Below are positions 28,628 through 37,445 of a DNA stretch of 64,000 nt, one piece after another (position 1 is the stretch's first letter; each line of letters starts with the position of its first letter). This DNA comes from Methylobacterium sp. 10 (GTDB lineage Bacteria > Pseudomonadota > Alphaproteobacteria > Rhizobiales > Beijerinckiaceae). The notes below the pieces were generated by a model. That model saw only the letters and a list, made by a program, of their open reading frames with translations. It searched no databases and was not told the origin of the DNA. The stretch is from positions 2,361,331 to 2,425,330 of the forward strand of contig NZ_KI912577.1 in NCBI RefSeq assembly GCF_000519085.1, in the 5' to 3' direction. The position numbers and the translations under genes were made by a program.

Positions 28628-29158
28628 ATGACCGAAAGCATGAACGACACCATGCCCCCTGACGGGGAGGTCGCGGATCTCGCGGCCCTCCAGGCCGAGA
28701 ACGCCTCCCTTCAGGACCGCTTGATGCGGGCGCTCGCCGAAACCGAGAACGTTCGGCGACGCGGCGAGCGCGGCATCGAGGACGCCAGGAAGTTCGCCGT
28801 CCAGGATCTGGCGCGCGAGCTCCTGCCCGTCACCGATAACCTGCACAGGGCCGTTGCGGCGGCCACGGCCACGGGCGCGGGTGCCGGGCCGACGGCCCAT
28901 GCGTCCTTGCTCGAAGGCGTCGGGGCGACCGAACGGATGCTGACCTCCGCACTCGAACGCTTCGGCATCCGCCGGATACCGGCCCTTGGCATGCGCTTCG
29001 ATCCGAAGGCGCACGAGGCGATGCAGGAGGTCGAGGATGCGACCCAGACGCCTGGAACCGTCATCGACGTCATGGAGGACGGTTTCACCCTCTACGACCG
29101 CCTGTTGCGACCGGCGCGCGTGGTTGTCGCCAGGGTGCGATCTCGTGTCGGCGCGTAG
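28628..29158 (+). CDS. grpE: GrpE-type nucleotide exchange factor
   Basis: 176 residues. An N-terminal coiled coil (LQAENASLQDRLMRALAETENVRRR) leads into the GrpE head with FAVQDLARELLPVTDNLHRA, GMRFDPKAHEAM and the beta-domain GFTLYDRLLRPARVVVA. GrpE dimers release ADP from DnaK. ATG 28628 follows an AGAGGAGG site, so it is preferred over the in-frame TTG at 28607. It begins 30 bases after dnaK and is plainly in its operon. Confidence 0.9.
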   Translation: MTESMNDTMPPDGEVADLAALQAENASLQDRLMRALAETENVRRRGERGIEDARKFAVQDLARELLPVTDNLHRAVAAATATGAGAGPTAHASLLEGVGATERMLTSALERFGIRRIPALGMRFDPKAHEAMQEVEDATQTPGTVIDVMEDGFTLYDRLLRPARVVVARVRSRVGA

Positions 29159-29212
29159 CGGCGACACCGCCATTATCGGCCCCGCGACCATCCCGACTTG
29201 GAGGAATGCGCA

Positions 29213-30118
29213 TTGAGCGAAGATCCGTACAAGGTGCTCGGCGTGACGCGGGACGTCTCCGCGGCGGACCTGCGCACGGCCTACCGGAAGCTCGCCAAGC
29301 AGCTGCATCCCGACCTGAACCCCGGCAACAAAAAGGCCGAGGAAGGCTTCAAGGCGGTGGCGACCGCCTACGACCTGCTAAACGACCCCGCCAAGCGCGC
29401 CCAGTTCGACCGTGGCGAGATCGACGCGTCCGGAAGCGAGCGCCCGCGGCAGCCGTACTATCGCGAGCAGGCAGAACGCGATGCGGGCCACCCCTATGGT
29501 GGCGAACAAGGGTTTGGGGATTTCGGCGGCGAGGACATCTTCGCGCAGATGTTCGGTCGCGCCGGGCGTGCCGACCCCAACCGTGCCGGTGCGGATGCCC
29601 GCTACCGGCTGGAGCTCGACTTCCTGGAGGCGTTCAACGGCGGCAAGCGCACGCTCACCCTCCCGGACAGCCAAGCCCTCGACGTCACGATCCCGCCCGG
29701 AACGCGGACGGGGCAAACGCTGCGCCTGCGCGGCAAGGGCGGATCCGGCATCGGGAAAGGGCTGCCAGGCGACGCCCTGATCGAGGTCGAGGTCCGTCCT
29801 CACTCGCTCTTCAAGCTCAAGGGGGACGACATCCACATCGACCTGCCCTTGTCGCTTCGCGATGCCGTCCTCGGCGGCAGGGTCAGCGTGCCGACCCCGT
29901 CCGGCCCGGTTTCCATGACCGTTCCGAAGTGGAGCAACGCCGGCGGCGTGCTCCGCCTGAAGGGCAAGGGCATGGTCCGTGGCGGTACCTCCGGCGACGA
30001 GTACGTCACCCTGCGATTGACCCTGCCGGCCGAGCCGGATGCGGAGTTGCAGGATTTCGTAACCCGGTGGGGGACCACAAAGCCTCATGAGACCCGGCAA
30101 GCCGAGGAGACGCTATGA
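29213..30118 (+). CDS. cbpA: CbpA-type DnaJ co-chaperone
   Basis: About 301 residues. The J domain is at residues 1-70 (DPYKVLGVTRDVSAADLRTAYRK, then the HPD motif in LHPDLNPG). A Gly/Phe-rich linker (GEQGFGDFGGEDIF) follows, then two C-terminal substrate-binding domains (TLTLPDSQALDVTIPPG; LPLSLRDAVLGG; WSNAGGVLRLKGKGM). There is no zinc-finger repeat, so this is CbpA, not DnaJ. The TTG at 29213 lies eight bases after GGAGGA, and is a better start than the TTG at 29198, which overlaps that site. Its stop overlaps the cbpM start. Confidence 0.88.
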   Translation: MSEDPYKVLGVTRDVSAADLRTAYRKLAKQLHPDLNPGNKKAEEGFKAVATAYDLLNDPAKRAQFDRGEIDASGSERPRQPYYREQAERDAGHPYGGEQGFGDFGGEDIFAQMFGRAGRADPNRAGADARYRLELDFLEAFNGGKRTLTLPDSQALDVTIPPGTRTGQTLRLRGKGGSGIGKGLPGDALIEVEVRPHSLFKLKGDDIHIDLPLSLRDAVLGGRVSVPTPSGPVSMTVPKWSNAGGVLRLKGKGMVRGGTSGDEYVTLRLTLPAEPDAELQDFVTRWGTTKPHETRQAEETL

Positions 30119-30459
30119 TGGAGATGCGTGAGTTTCAGGTCCGCGCCGGCGTGGAAACCGATGTCCTGCACGCGTGGATCGACACCGGCTGGGTCATTCC
30201 GGACGAGACCGAGGGGCGCATGACCTTTCGCGAGATCGATCTCGGCCGGGCGCAACTCATCCAGGATCTCGAAAGGGACTTCGGCGTGAACGAGGAAGGC
30301 ATCGTCCTCATCCTCGATCTCGTCGACCGGATGAGCGGCATGCGCCGGACGCTCGGTCATCTCGCCGTGGCGATCCGCCGGGAGCCGGACCACGTCCAGG
30401 ACCGGATCGCCGACGGGGTTCGTGAGGCCTCTCGGAAGATCACCGAGCTTGCTTCCTGA
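30115..30459 (+). CDS. cbpM: chaperone modulator CbpM
   Basis: 114 residues. A MerR-like fold: EFQVRAGVETDVLHAWIDTGWVIP, then MTFREIDLGRAQLIQDLERDFGVNEEGIVLILDLVDRM. CbpM binds the J domain of CbpA and blocks its stimulation of DnaK. It overlaps cbpA by four bases (ATGA), the conserved cbpA-cbpM arrangement. This gene is what distinguishes the set from the housekeeping dnaK operon. Confidence 0.88.
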   Translation: MMEMREFQVRAGVETDVLHAWIDTGWVIPDETEGRMTFREIDLGRAQLIQDLERDFGVNEEGIVLILDLVDRMSGMRRTLGHLAVAIRREPDHVQDRIADGVREASRKITELAS

Positions 30460-30608
30460 GACGGACGAGGTGTCCGACGGCTCTACTCGCCGCCGATTGG
30501 GGAAAAGCGGTCTTGGGTCGGTGCTTCTCGCTGCGCCACTCCGCGGAACGGCGTCACGGAGGCGGTATCCGGGGCGACGGGATCGCTTCGATCCTGAGAA
30601 TTCGAGAG

Positions 30609-31013
30609 TTAGGATTCCACGACCGTTCGCATGATGTCGAGCCCGGCGGTCACCACGATTGCAAGACCGAAGACGACCGTCATCGAGACGTCCGGCTCCG
30701 CCAGCGGCGAGGCGATGACGGCGTCCGGTGGCACAAGGGCGCGTTGCAGGAACCAGGGTGAGACCGCCACCCACGCGCCCAGTACGCCCGATCCCAATCG
30801 TGTCCCCGGCTCCGGCTCGGGCCCGTTAAGGAAGGCCAGGCCCATGACGGCGAGACCGCATCCGGTCGCGCTCAGCATGGCGGGGAAGTTCCCCGTGTGG
30901 ATGAAGAGGAAGGGCGTCAGGACGACGAGCGCCCCCAGTACGGCCGAGATGCCGTCGAGCATGCCCCCGACGTCGTTCCCGGCCCCCGGGGACCTACGTT
31001 GATTCCCGCCCAT
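30609..31013 (-). CDS. SPW-repeat membrane protein
   Basis: 134 residues with four hydrophobic helices. The first half has ISAVLGALVVLTPFLF, and the second has LGAWVAVSPWFLQ, the SPW repeat motif, so the protein is a duplicated two-helix unit. Function of SPW proteins is unknown. ATG 31013 is chosen because the frame upstream runs into the promoter region. A consensus FixK-type box lies 100 bases upstream, shared with the divergent MFS gene. Confidence 0.75.
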   Translation of the reverse strand: MGGNQRRSPGAGNDVGGMLDGISAVLGALVVLTPFLFIHTGNFPAMLSATGCGLAVMGLAFLNGPEPEPGTRLGSGVLGAWVAVSPWFLQRALVPPDAVIASPLAEPDVSMTVVFGLAIVVTAGLDIMRTVVES

Positions 31014-31112
31014 GTCACCCGCTCCACGTGGGCCGATCACGGTCGCGAGCGAGGTCCGCCCATGGAGGTGCCGGCAAGGAACGAGCTTAGGGTGGGCAGG
31101 CGGGCGGTATCC

Positions 31113-31126
31113 TTGATCCAGCGCAA
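31113..31126. promoter_or_regulatory. FixK/FNR-type box, consensus copy
   Basis: TTGATCCAGCGCAA, exact consensus, centred between the SPW gene (100 bases to its start) and the MFS gene (100 bases to its start). Confidence 0.75.
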
Positions 31127-31226
31127 AGCGTCGTCCCAAGCCCCGATCTAGGGTCTTCCCGTCCCCCCGGTCCCTCGCGGGACGCGTCCCCTAATCGGGG
31201 GCTCCCGGTGTCGCGGAAGGACACCG

Positions 31227-32663
31227 ATGACCTTGCGTTCCGTGCGGGCATCACGAAACCGCGGCCGACCTCGAACGCTGGAAGATCTTGAGATGGTGGA
31301 TGCGGCAATCGCCACGGGCGATCCAAAAGGCCCACTGGCGGCTCCACCTGCGAGTGGACGATCCGATCCATCGCCGCCGGCCGAACTCAAGCTCCTGTTC
31401 ATCCTCTCATGGCTGCTGTGCGCGGTCTTCTACTTCTTCCAGTATGCGGTGCGTTCGGCGCCCGGGGTAATGCAGGCGGAACTGACCTCGGCCTGGGGCG
31501 CCAACCACATCGGCACGATGATCTCGGCCTATTACGTGGCCTACGCGGTGATGGCCCTGGTCGCCGGGGTGCTGTTGGACCGGTACGGCGCGCATCGGAC
31601 CATCCCGTACGGCATCGCCGTCGTCGGCCTTGGCTGCTTGATCTTCGCACAGGGGAGCGAGGCCGCCGGGATGGTCGGCTTCGTCCTGCAGGCGACCGGT
31701 GCGATCTTCGCCTTCGTCGGCTCGTCCTACGTGGCGGCCCGGTACCTGCCAACCCGCATGCTGGCGCTGTTCATCGGCCTCACGCAATGCCTCGGCATGG
31801 CCGGCGCGGCCTTCGGTTCAAAGCCCGTCCACATGGCCATCGACCCGGCCGGCGGGTTCAACGTCCCCTGGCAGCACGTGTGGGTCGCCTTCGCCGCCAT
31901 GGGGTTCGCGCTCGCCCTTGTTACCTGGTTCGTGATGCCGCGCGAGACCGGCGACAGCCCGAGCCACCACGCGGAGCTCTCGCTCTCCGGCCTGCTCCGC
32001 CCGTTCAAGGTCATCCTCAGCAATTCGCAGAGCTGGCTCGCCGGCATCGTCGGCGGGCTCCTGTTCCTGCCCACCACCATCGGCGCCCTGGTCTGGGCCA
32101 CGTCGTTCCTCCATGCCGGTGAGAACCTGTCGATGGCCGACGCCGCGTCGGACGCCGCCATGGTGCCGATTGGCTGGGTCATCGGATGCCCCCTGCTCGG
32201 GTACATGTCGGACAAGATCGGCCGTCGCAAACCGGTGCTGCTCGGCGGCGCCCTGCTGATGCTTGCGGCGGGCCTGACCGCCATCTACGTCCCGGTGAGC
32301 ACGCTGCCGCGCTACTCGGTGGCCCTGGTCCTCGGCATCGCCTCCGGGGCGGCGATGATCCCCTTCTCGATGATGAAGGAGACCAACCCGGCACAGGTGA
32401 AGGGGACGGCGGCCGGCGTGATGAACTTCCTCGTCTTCGTCACGACGGGGATCATGTCGCCCTTCATCTCGCATCTGATGCTGCCGAGGCAGGGCGTTCC
32501 GTTGACCCTGGCGGATTTCCAGACCGCCTTCCTGCCCCTGGTGGGCGGCGTCGTCCTGGCCCTGGTCCTCGCCCTGTTCCTCCGGGAGACCGGCACGGCC
32601 GAGCAGGGCCCCCTCGCGAAGGGCGGGACGAAGCCCTTCGTCCCGACCCTGGCGCCGGCCTGA
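31227..32663 (+). CDS. major facilitator superfamily transporter
   Basis: 478 residues with a polar N-terminus of about 50 and twelve predicted membrane helices. Motif A is recognisable as GVLLDRYGAHR between helices 2 and 3, and again as GYMSDKIGRRKP between helices 8 and 9. The substrate is not evident. A D-2-hydroxyacid dehydrogenase gene begins 56 bases downstream, so a carboxylate such as lactate is a reasonable guess but only that. ATG 31227 follows GGAAGGAC at good spacing; ATG 31293 is a possible later start. Confidence 0.83.
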   Translation: MTLRSVRASRNRGRPRTLEDLEMVDAAIATGDPKGPLAAPPASGRSDPSPPAELKLLFILSWLLCAVFYFFQYAVRSAPGVMQAELTSAWGANHIGTMISAYYVAYAVMALVAGVLLDRYGAHRTIPYGIAVVGLGCLIFAQGSEAAGMVGFVLQATGAIFAFVGSSYVAARYLPTRMLALFIGLTQCLGMAGAAFGSKPVHMAIDPAGGFNVPWQHVWVAFAAMGFALALVTWFVMPRETGDSPSHHAELSLSGLLRPFKVILSNSQSWLAGIVGGLLFLPTTIGALVWATSFLHAGENLSMADAASDAAMVPIGWVIGCPLLGYMSDKIGRRKPVLLGGALLMLAAGLTAIYVPVSTLPRYSVALVLGIASGAAMIPFSMMKETNPAQVKGTAAGVMNFLVFVTTGIMSPFISHLMLPRQGVPLTLADFQTAFLPLVGGVVLALVLALFLRETGTAEQGPLAKGGTKPFVPTLAPA

Positions 32664-32719
32664 GCGGCCCCGACGCAGATGCCTTCTCCCGGAACGCCCT
32701 CACGCTCAAGGATGACCAC

Positions 32720-33706
32720 ATGGATGTCGCGGTCTTCAGCACCAAGCCGTACGACCGGCGCTTCCTCGACGCGGCGGTCGCGGGACGCCATGCCCTAACC
32801 TACATCGACGCGCGGCTCGACCCGACGACGGCGATCCTTGCCGGCAAGGCAAAGGTGGTCTGTGCCTTCGTCAATGACGCGGTCGACGCCGCCGCCCTCG
32901 ACACCTTCGCGGGGCTCGGGGTGCGCCTCGTCGTCCTGCGGTCGGCGGGCTTCAACAACGTGGACCTCGCCGCCGCCAAGCGGCACGGCATCCTCGTCGC
33001 CCGGGTTCCGGCCTATTCGCCCGAGGCCGTCTCGGAACACGCGGTGGCTCTGATGCTGTCGCTCGACCGGCACATCCACCGCGCTTACGCCCGTGTCCGG
33101 GACGGCAACTTCGCCCTCGACGGTCTGCTCGGGTTTAATTTGCACGGCCGAACGGTGGGAATCGTGGGGACCGGCCGGATCGGCCAGGGCGTCGCCAGGA
33201 TCATGCTGGGCTTCGGATGCAAGGTGCTGGGATACGACGTGAAGCCGACCCGGACCTGCGAGGCCATGGGCGTCATCTACCGCCCGCTGCAGGACCTGCT
33301 CGCCACCTCGGACATCATCTCCCTGCACTGCCCCCTGACGCCGGAGACGCACCACCTCATCGATGCGGCCGCCATCGGCGTGATGAAGAGCGGCGTGATG
33401 CTGATCAACACGAGCCGGGGCGCTATCGTCGATACGAAGGCGGTCGTTGCCGGGTTGAACGAGGGGCGGATCGGCCATCTCGGCCTCGACGTCTACGAGG
33501 AGGAGGAGGAGCTCTTCTTCGAAGACAAGTCCGACGTGGTGATCCGGGACGACGTCTTCGAGCGCCTGCTGATGTTCTCGAACGTGCTCGTGACCGGGCA
33601 CCAGGGGTTCTTCACGTTCGAGGCGATGACCGCCATCGCCGAGACCACCGTTGCCAACATCGACGCGTTCGAGCGGACGGGACGACCGGTCCACGTGGTG
33701 GCCTGA
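32720..33706 (+). CDS. D-2-hydroxyacid dehydrogenase, D-lactate dehydrogenase-like
   Basis: 328 residues. The substrate domain begins MDVAVFSTKPYDRRFL, very like fermentative D-lactate dehydrogenases. RSAGFNNVDL carries the catalytic Arg region. The NAD-binding motif VGIVGTGRIGQGVARIMLGFG follows, then NTSRGAIVDT, LDVYEEEEELFFED and the catalytic His in TGHQGFFT. YEEE and the C-terminal HQGFFT pattern are typical of LdhA, which reduces pyruvate to D-lactate and recycles NADH without respiration. It is probably co-transcribed with the MFS gene from the box at 31113. Confidence 0.88.
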   Translation: MDVAVFSTKPYDRRFLDAAVAGRHALTYIDARLDPTTAILAGKAKVVCAFVNDAVDAAALDTFAGLGVRLVVLRSAGFNNVDLAAAKRHGILVARVPAYSPEAVSEHAVALMLSLDRHIHRAYARVRDGNFALDGLLGFNLHGRTVGIVGTGRIGQGVARIMLGFGCKVLGYDVKPTRTCEAMGVIYRPLQDLLATSDIISLHCPLTPETHHLIDAAAIGVMKSGVMLINTSRGAIVDTKAVVAGLNEGRIGHLGLDVYEEEEELFFEDKSDVVIRDDVFERLLMFSNVLVTGHQGFFTFEAMTAIAETTVANIDAFERTGRPVHVVA

Positions 33707-33708
33707 CC

Positions 33709-34119
33709 ATGCAAGCAGGCAAGCTCGACAAGATGGAGATCCTCATGTTGCCCCACGTCACCCTGACCCTCGCCCGCTGACCGGACTTCCCCGAGGGAAG
33801 CGTCGACCATGGCTACGAGATCGACGCGCCCCTCGGTCCGGATGGGCATCTCGATCCCGAACTCTGGCGTAAGGAGCGGGATCGTTGCCGCGTCCGCCGG
33901 TTCCGGCTCGGCGAGCCGAACCGCGACGGGCGCCTGGTTCATCGGCAGGGCGGGTTCGGCGGGGGGACCTGGCTGATCGACTACGACGATAGGACGACCG
34001 AAGACGACGCATTGGGCTACCGGCTGGGCAGCCACCGTTTCGTTGAGGGCGAGTACGTCTCGATCGGTGAGGACGACACGATACGGACCTTCAAGGTCGC
34101 GGGCATCCGTCCGTCGTGA
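33709..34119 (+). pseudogene. small hypothetical protein interrupted by an in-frame TGA
   Basis: Reading begins at ATG 33709, or more likely at 33745 after a GGAG site (MLPHVTLTLAR). It meets TGA at 33778-33780 and then runs open for 112 codons to TGA 34117-34119. The downstream part is clearly coding: PDFPEGSVDHGYEIDAPLG, LWRKERDRCRVRRF, VHRQGGFGGGTWLIDYD, HRFVEGEYVSIGEDD, and it matches the style of a conserved alphaproteobacterial protein I have seen but cannot name. A single-base change explains the stop. It follows the D-LDH gene with two bases between stop and start. Confidence 0.65.
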
Positions 34120-34197
34120 TGGCTGATCGGGGTTGAGCCTCGGCGACGGCGGCCCTGCATACAGGCCGCTCGACCAGGCACGCGCCGCGCGGCGGCA

Positions 34198-34629
34198 TCA
34201 CCCGAAGGCGGCGCCTCCGGCATTCGCGCAGTTGAGGTCCTGATCGCGGGACGCATCCCCATACACCCCAATGGCGCCGATGAGCGCGCCGTGCCGTCTC
34301 AAGGAAAGGCCGCCAAGCTCGTGAAAGGCGGCCGTCCCCTCGCCTTCGACGACCGAGCCGTAGAGGTCATCACCCGGCGGTGGCATGACCTCGCTCGCCT
34401 TGCCCGAGACGGCCGAGGCAACGGCCTTCCCGATGGCCCCGCGCGCGGTCATGCAGCCCGCGCCGTCCATCTTCGAGAAGGCGACGAGGCGGCCCTGGTT
34501 GCCACCGACGGCGACGCTCACGGAGGTTCCGAGACGCTGGGCCTCGGCAACGGCACGCCCGACGGCCGCGGTCGCTTCCGCGAGCGTCACGTCACCGGTA
34601 TCCGCGATGGAGACGCGAGCGTTCATCAC
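34198..34629 (-). CDS. GlcG/HbpS family heme-binding-like protein
   Basis: 143 residues. The N-terminus LAEATAAVGRAVAEAQRLG is followed by SVAVGGNQGRLVAFSKMDGAG, and later by GGLSLRRHGALIGAIGVYGDASRDQDLNCA. This is the GlcG/HbpS fold, whose members bind haem, cobalamin or sense oxidative conditions. The substrate here is unknown. Its start overlaps the stop of the preceding gene by four bases, so it is the last gene of a five-gene leftward operon that begins with the Usp at 37292. Confidence 0.78.
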   Translation of the reverse strand: MMNARVSIADTGDVTLAEATAAVGRAVAEAQRLGTSVSVAVGGNQGRLVAFSKMDGAGCMTARGAIGKAVASAVSGKASEVMPPPGDDLYGSVVEGEGTAAFHELGGLSLRRHGALIGAIGVYGDASRDQDLNCANAGGAAFG

Positions 34630-35339
34630 CGGCCGTCCCGGGCCAGCATCTCGCGCCCTAGCGCGAGCAACTGACCGTCGGTGCTCGCCGACAGGTCGAC
34701 GGTCGCGGTCGCGACGACGCGGATCTCGGTTCCCGGATGACGCTCGTGCAGTCGCTCCGAAAGGACGGCCATCGCACTGGCCTTGCCGGTGCCGTGCCCG
34801 ACGATGGCGACCCGAGGCGCGTTCGCGACGGCGGCCACGATGCGGTCGTAGTAGCCGAGGTCCTCAGGCGCGCGCTGGCCGCGGTAGTTGCCGTCCTCCT
34901 CGTGCGAGAGATGATGGATGTAGCCCTTCGGGTCGTAGGGGCGCAGCGTGGTCTCGGTCTCGCCGCCGACGGTCTCGGGATCGAGGCGGTAGATCCGCGC
35001 CTCGTGATGGTCGACGACGATGAGGGCATCGATCTCAGCCGTTGCCGGGGGCGAAGCTTCGAGGATCTCGGTCGAGTAGGGCGAGAGGCCGGCATCCTGC
35101 ATCAGGTGGCGCAGGCGCTCGACCTCGCGCGGATCCATGTCCTTGTCCCGCGGACGGAGGAAGGTCGCCGTCCGGCCGGCCAGGGTGAAGCCCCACTTGT
35201 CGTCGCGTTTCTCCTCCGTGCTGCCGATCCGCCCGATGAAGGCCACGACCTCGCGCCATTCCAGGTTGTTGCTGGTCGGATGGTGGAAGATCCGGCCGAG
35301 GATGGTCCGGTCATGACCGTGGATGGATGCGTTGATCAT
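34626..35339 (-). CDS. hypothetical protein, possibly eRF1-like (baeRF-type)
   Basis: 237 residues, soluble. The C-terminal half (IDALIVVDHHEARIYRLD, then DRIVAAVANAPRVAIVGHGTGKASAM, then a basic-acidic helix and IRVVATATVDLSASTDGQLLALGREML) resembles bacterial release-factor-like (baeRF) proteins, in which a similar VGxGxxK loop is followed by helices. That link is weak and by memory only. The N-terminal part is not recognised. It lies between the BON gene and the GlcG-like gene and overlaps the latter by four bases. Confidence 0.6.
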   Translation of the reverse strand: MINASIHGHDRTILGRIFHHPTSNNLEWREVVAFIGRIGSTEEKRDDKWGFTLAGRTATFLRPRDKDMDPREVERLRHLMQDAGLSPYSTEILEASPPATAEIDALIVVDHHEARIYRLDPETVGGETETTLRPYDPKGYIHHLSHEEDGNYRGQRAPEDLGYYDRIVAAVANAPRVAIVGHGTGKASAMAVLSERLHERHPGTEIRVVATATVDLSASTDGQLLALGREMLARDGR

Positions 35340-35405
35340 CGGAAGGGTTTCCTGTCGGATTCCGCACCGGGCGGACTGCCCGGTGCGGCCGTGCGGAAGG
35401 TCCGT

Positions 35406-36053
35406 TCAGACGACGCGGATGTCGTTCTCGACGGTGGTGGCGCCGGGAGCGCCCCAGGCCGTCCAGCCGGCCGTCTGGCGGTCGTACCAAGTGTGAACGG
35501 TGCCGGTCAGGTGGACGACGCCGCCATCGGTGCTGACGTTGATGGTCTTCGGGTCGTACCAGCTACGATGCAGCGCCTCGGTGATGTCGGCGCCGATGGT
35601 GGCCGCGTTCGGGCGCGGCTTGATGGTGACGTGGTTCATGATGCCGACGACGCCGAGCATCCCGCGGATGTCGTGCTCTGCGGCCGCCTTCTGGTACTGC
35701 CACTCGACCTCGCCGGTGAGGGTGACCCAACCCTTCTCGACCTTCACCTTCACCGCCTCGTCGGGAACGGAGACGTTCCAGTCCAGGCGCTGGACCACGG
35801 CGATGGCGATCTCGTCGTCGTTCTTCCGGGTATGGAGGGGAAGGCGGACCTCGATCTCCTCGGCGACGGCGCGGACGCCCTTGACCCGGCCGGCGGCCTT
35901 TTCGGCGGCATGTTTCTCCATGTAGTTCTGCACGTGCCCCGTAAGGGTCACGACGCCGTCCTTGGCGGTCACGCCGATATGCGCGGCGGTGACGCTCGGC
36001 TCCCAGCCGAGTTCGGCGAGGACGTTGGTCTGCAAGGTCTTGTCCATGGTCAT
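35406..36053 (-). CDS. three-BON-domain protein (intact copy)
   Basis: 215 residues made of three BON domains at about 5-75, 78-145 and 150-215. Key segments are LAELGWEPSVTAAHIGVTAK, LDWNVSVPDEAVKVKVEKG and HRSWYDPKTINVSTDGGVVHL. There is no signal peptide, so it is probably cytoplasmic, unlike OsmY. It is the only one of three BON paralogues in the window without an internal stop and serves as the reference for the other two. It lies 43 bases downstream of the glycine-rich protein gene, in the operon led by the Usp at 37292. Confidence 0.85.
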   Translation of the reverse strand: MTMDKTLQTNVLAELGWEPSVTAAHIGVTAKDGVVTLTGHVQNYMEKHAAEKAAGRVKGVRAVAEEIEVRLPLHTRKNDDEIAIAVVQRLDWNVSVPDEAVKVKVEKGWVTLTGEVEWQYQKAAAEHDIRGMLGVVGIMNHVTIKPRPNAATIGADITEALHRSWYDPKTINVSTDGGVVHLTGTVHTWYDRQTAGWTAWGAPGATTVENDIRVV

Positions 36054-36096
36054 GATGTTCTCCGGGGTCTGGGACTGAGGGGGGGGGCGCACGCGC

Positions 36097-36402
36097 CTAG
36101 CGGTGGCGGCGGTCGTGGTTACGGTGACGGTAGGCGCGATGGTGGTAGTGGCGACGCGTGCGCATGCCGCTGCGGTAGCCGCGACGGCCCGGGTCGATTC
36201 CGAGAGCACCGTTGACGGTGCCGACCGCGCCGCCCACCGCGCCGCCGACAATGCCCCCGATGGGGCCGCCGACGCGGTCGCCTTCGGCCGCGCCGCGACG
36301 CATGCCGCCCGGCAGGCCCTGGGCATCTGCCGACACCGGCATGGCGAGGGCGGACAGCACGAGGGCCGCCGCGACGGCGAAGTGCCTGAGATTCGGTTTC
36401 AT
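36097..36402 (-). CDS. small glycine-rich secreted or membrane protein
   Basis: 101 residues. A signal peptide (HFAVAAALVLSALAMPVSADA) is followed by a glycine-zipper stretch (VGGPIGGIVGGAVGGAVGTV), which could be a membrane-inserting helix, and a very basic His/Arg-rich tail (RTRRHYHHRAYRHRNH). The pattern is common in small alphaproteobacterial envelope proteins of unknown function. The start at 36402 is fixed by the signal peptide. It lies between Usp and BON genes in the same operon. Confidence 0.7.
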   Translation of the reverse strand: MKPNLRHFAVAAALVLSALAMPVSADAQGLPGGMRRGAAEGDRVGGPIGGIVGGAVGGAVGTVNGALGIDPGRRGYRSGMRTRRHYHHRAYRHRNHDRRHR

Positions 36403-36440
36403 GGATTTCCTTGTGGTTGGTCGACTGGGTTCGCTCGCGC

Positions 36441-37292
36441 TCAGTGCGCGAGGAAGAGCGGGATCGGGCACGCTGCCATCAGCGACTGCGTGAGCCCGCC
36501 GAAGAGCCACTGCCGGATGGGGCCGTGCCGGTAGGCGCCCATGACCATCATGTCCGCACGGTAGCGGCTGGCCGCGTCACGGAGGGTCTCGGCGACGTCG
36601 CCATCCGGACGCACCGGCAGGTCGTCCACGGTCACGGCGATGCCGTGGCGGGCCAGGTGCGGAGCGAGCTCGGCGCCCGCGACCGACCTCGAAAGCTCTT
36701 TCTCACCGACGACCGAGATGATCTCGACGGCGTCGGCCGCCAGCAGGAACGGGAGCGCGTCGTTCACGGCTCGGGCCGCATGGGCCCCGCCGTCCCAGGC
36801 GATGACGATGCGTCGTCCCGAGAAGGTGTTGTGGCCGGTGGGGACCACGATGACGGGGCGACCGCTGTTGAACAGGGACGCCTCGATCAGCTCGCGGTCG
36901 AGGTCGATGGTGCGTTCCTCGGCATCGAGGATGGTGAGGTCGTGCAGGCGAGCCTTGGCCGCGAACGTTGCAAGGATGTCCGGATGCGTCAGTTGCGGGC
37001 TCTCCACCGTGCATGCGACGCCGGCGCTGGCGGCGTCGCCACGAACCTTCTCGGCCACCGCCTGGCTCAGGCCTGCGGTCCGTCCGTTCTCGTCGGAGAT
37101 GAGAGCCCGCCCGAACCCACCGGCGAGGGCGCTGTTCATGACGAGCCGCCGCGAGGCCGCCCGCACGGTGAGGTGCGCCCCGGCGGCGACCGAAAGCGAC
37201 AGGCCGTAGCCGATGGCATCGCTCGTCTCGCCCTGCTGACCTTCCTCGGTCAGGCCCACGATCACGTTCTTGATGTTCCGGAGTGCCGGCAT
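36441..37292 (-). CDS. universal stress protein, divergent tandem-domain type
   Basis: 283 residues with two UspA domains. It starts LRNIKNVIVGLTEE and its second domain begins GRRIVIAWDGGAHAARAV and ends MMVMGAYRHGPIRQWLFGGLTQSL. It differs from the other four Usps: the C-terminus is PIPLFLAH without cysteines, and the WKDT motif is WDGG. ATG 37292 is 57 bases from a consensus FixK-type box. It leads the operon running down to 34198. Confidence 0.85.
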   Translation of the reverse strand: MPALRNIKNVIVGLTEEGQQGETSDAIGYGLSLSVAAGAHLTVRAASRRLVMNSALAGGFGRALISDENGRTAGLSQAVAEKVRGDAASAGVACTVESPQLTHPDILATFAAKARLHDLTILDAEERTIDLDRELIEASLFNSGRPVIVVPTGHNTFSGRRIVIAWDGGAHAARAVNDALPFLLAADAVEIISVVGEKELSRSVAGAELAPHLARHGIAVTVDDLPVRPDGDVAETLRDAASRYRADMMVMGAYRHGPIRQWLFGGLTQSLMAACPIPLFLAH

Positions 37293-37348
37293 GGATGCGT
37301 CCCTCGTTCTGCGTGCGACGGACCCTAATCCCGGTCCCGCAGGAGTCC

Positions 37349-37362
37349 TTGATCCAGCGCAA
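37349..37362. promoter_or_regulatory. FixK/FNR-type box, consensus copy
   Basis: TTGATCCAGCGCAA, exact consensus. It starts 57 bases from the leftward Usp start and ends 83 bases from the rightward gene at 37446. Confidence 0.78.
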
Positions 37363-37445
37363 AGCCGGACGCGGGGACCCGGAGCATGGTTCATCACGAA
37401 CCTGGCCCGCTCGCATCGGGCCTTGCGGCGAAGGGACGGACACGG

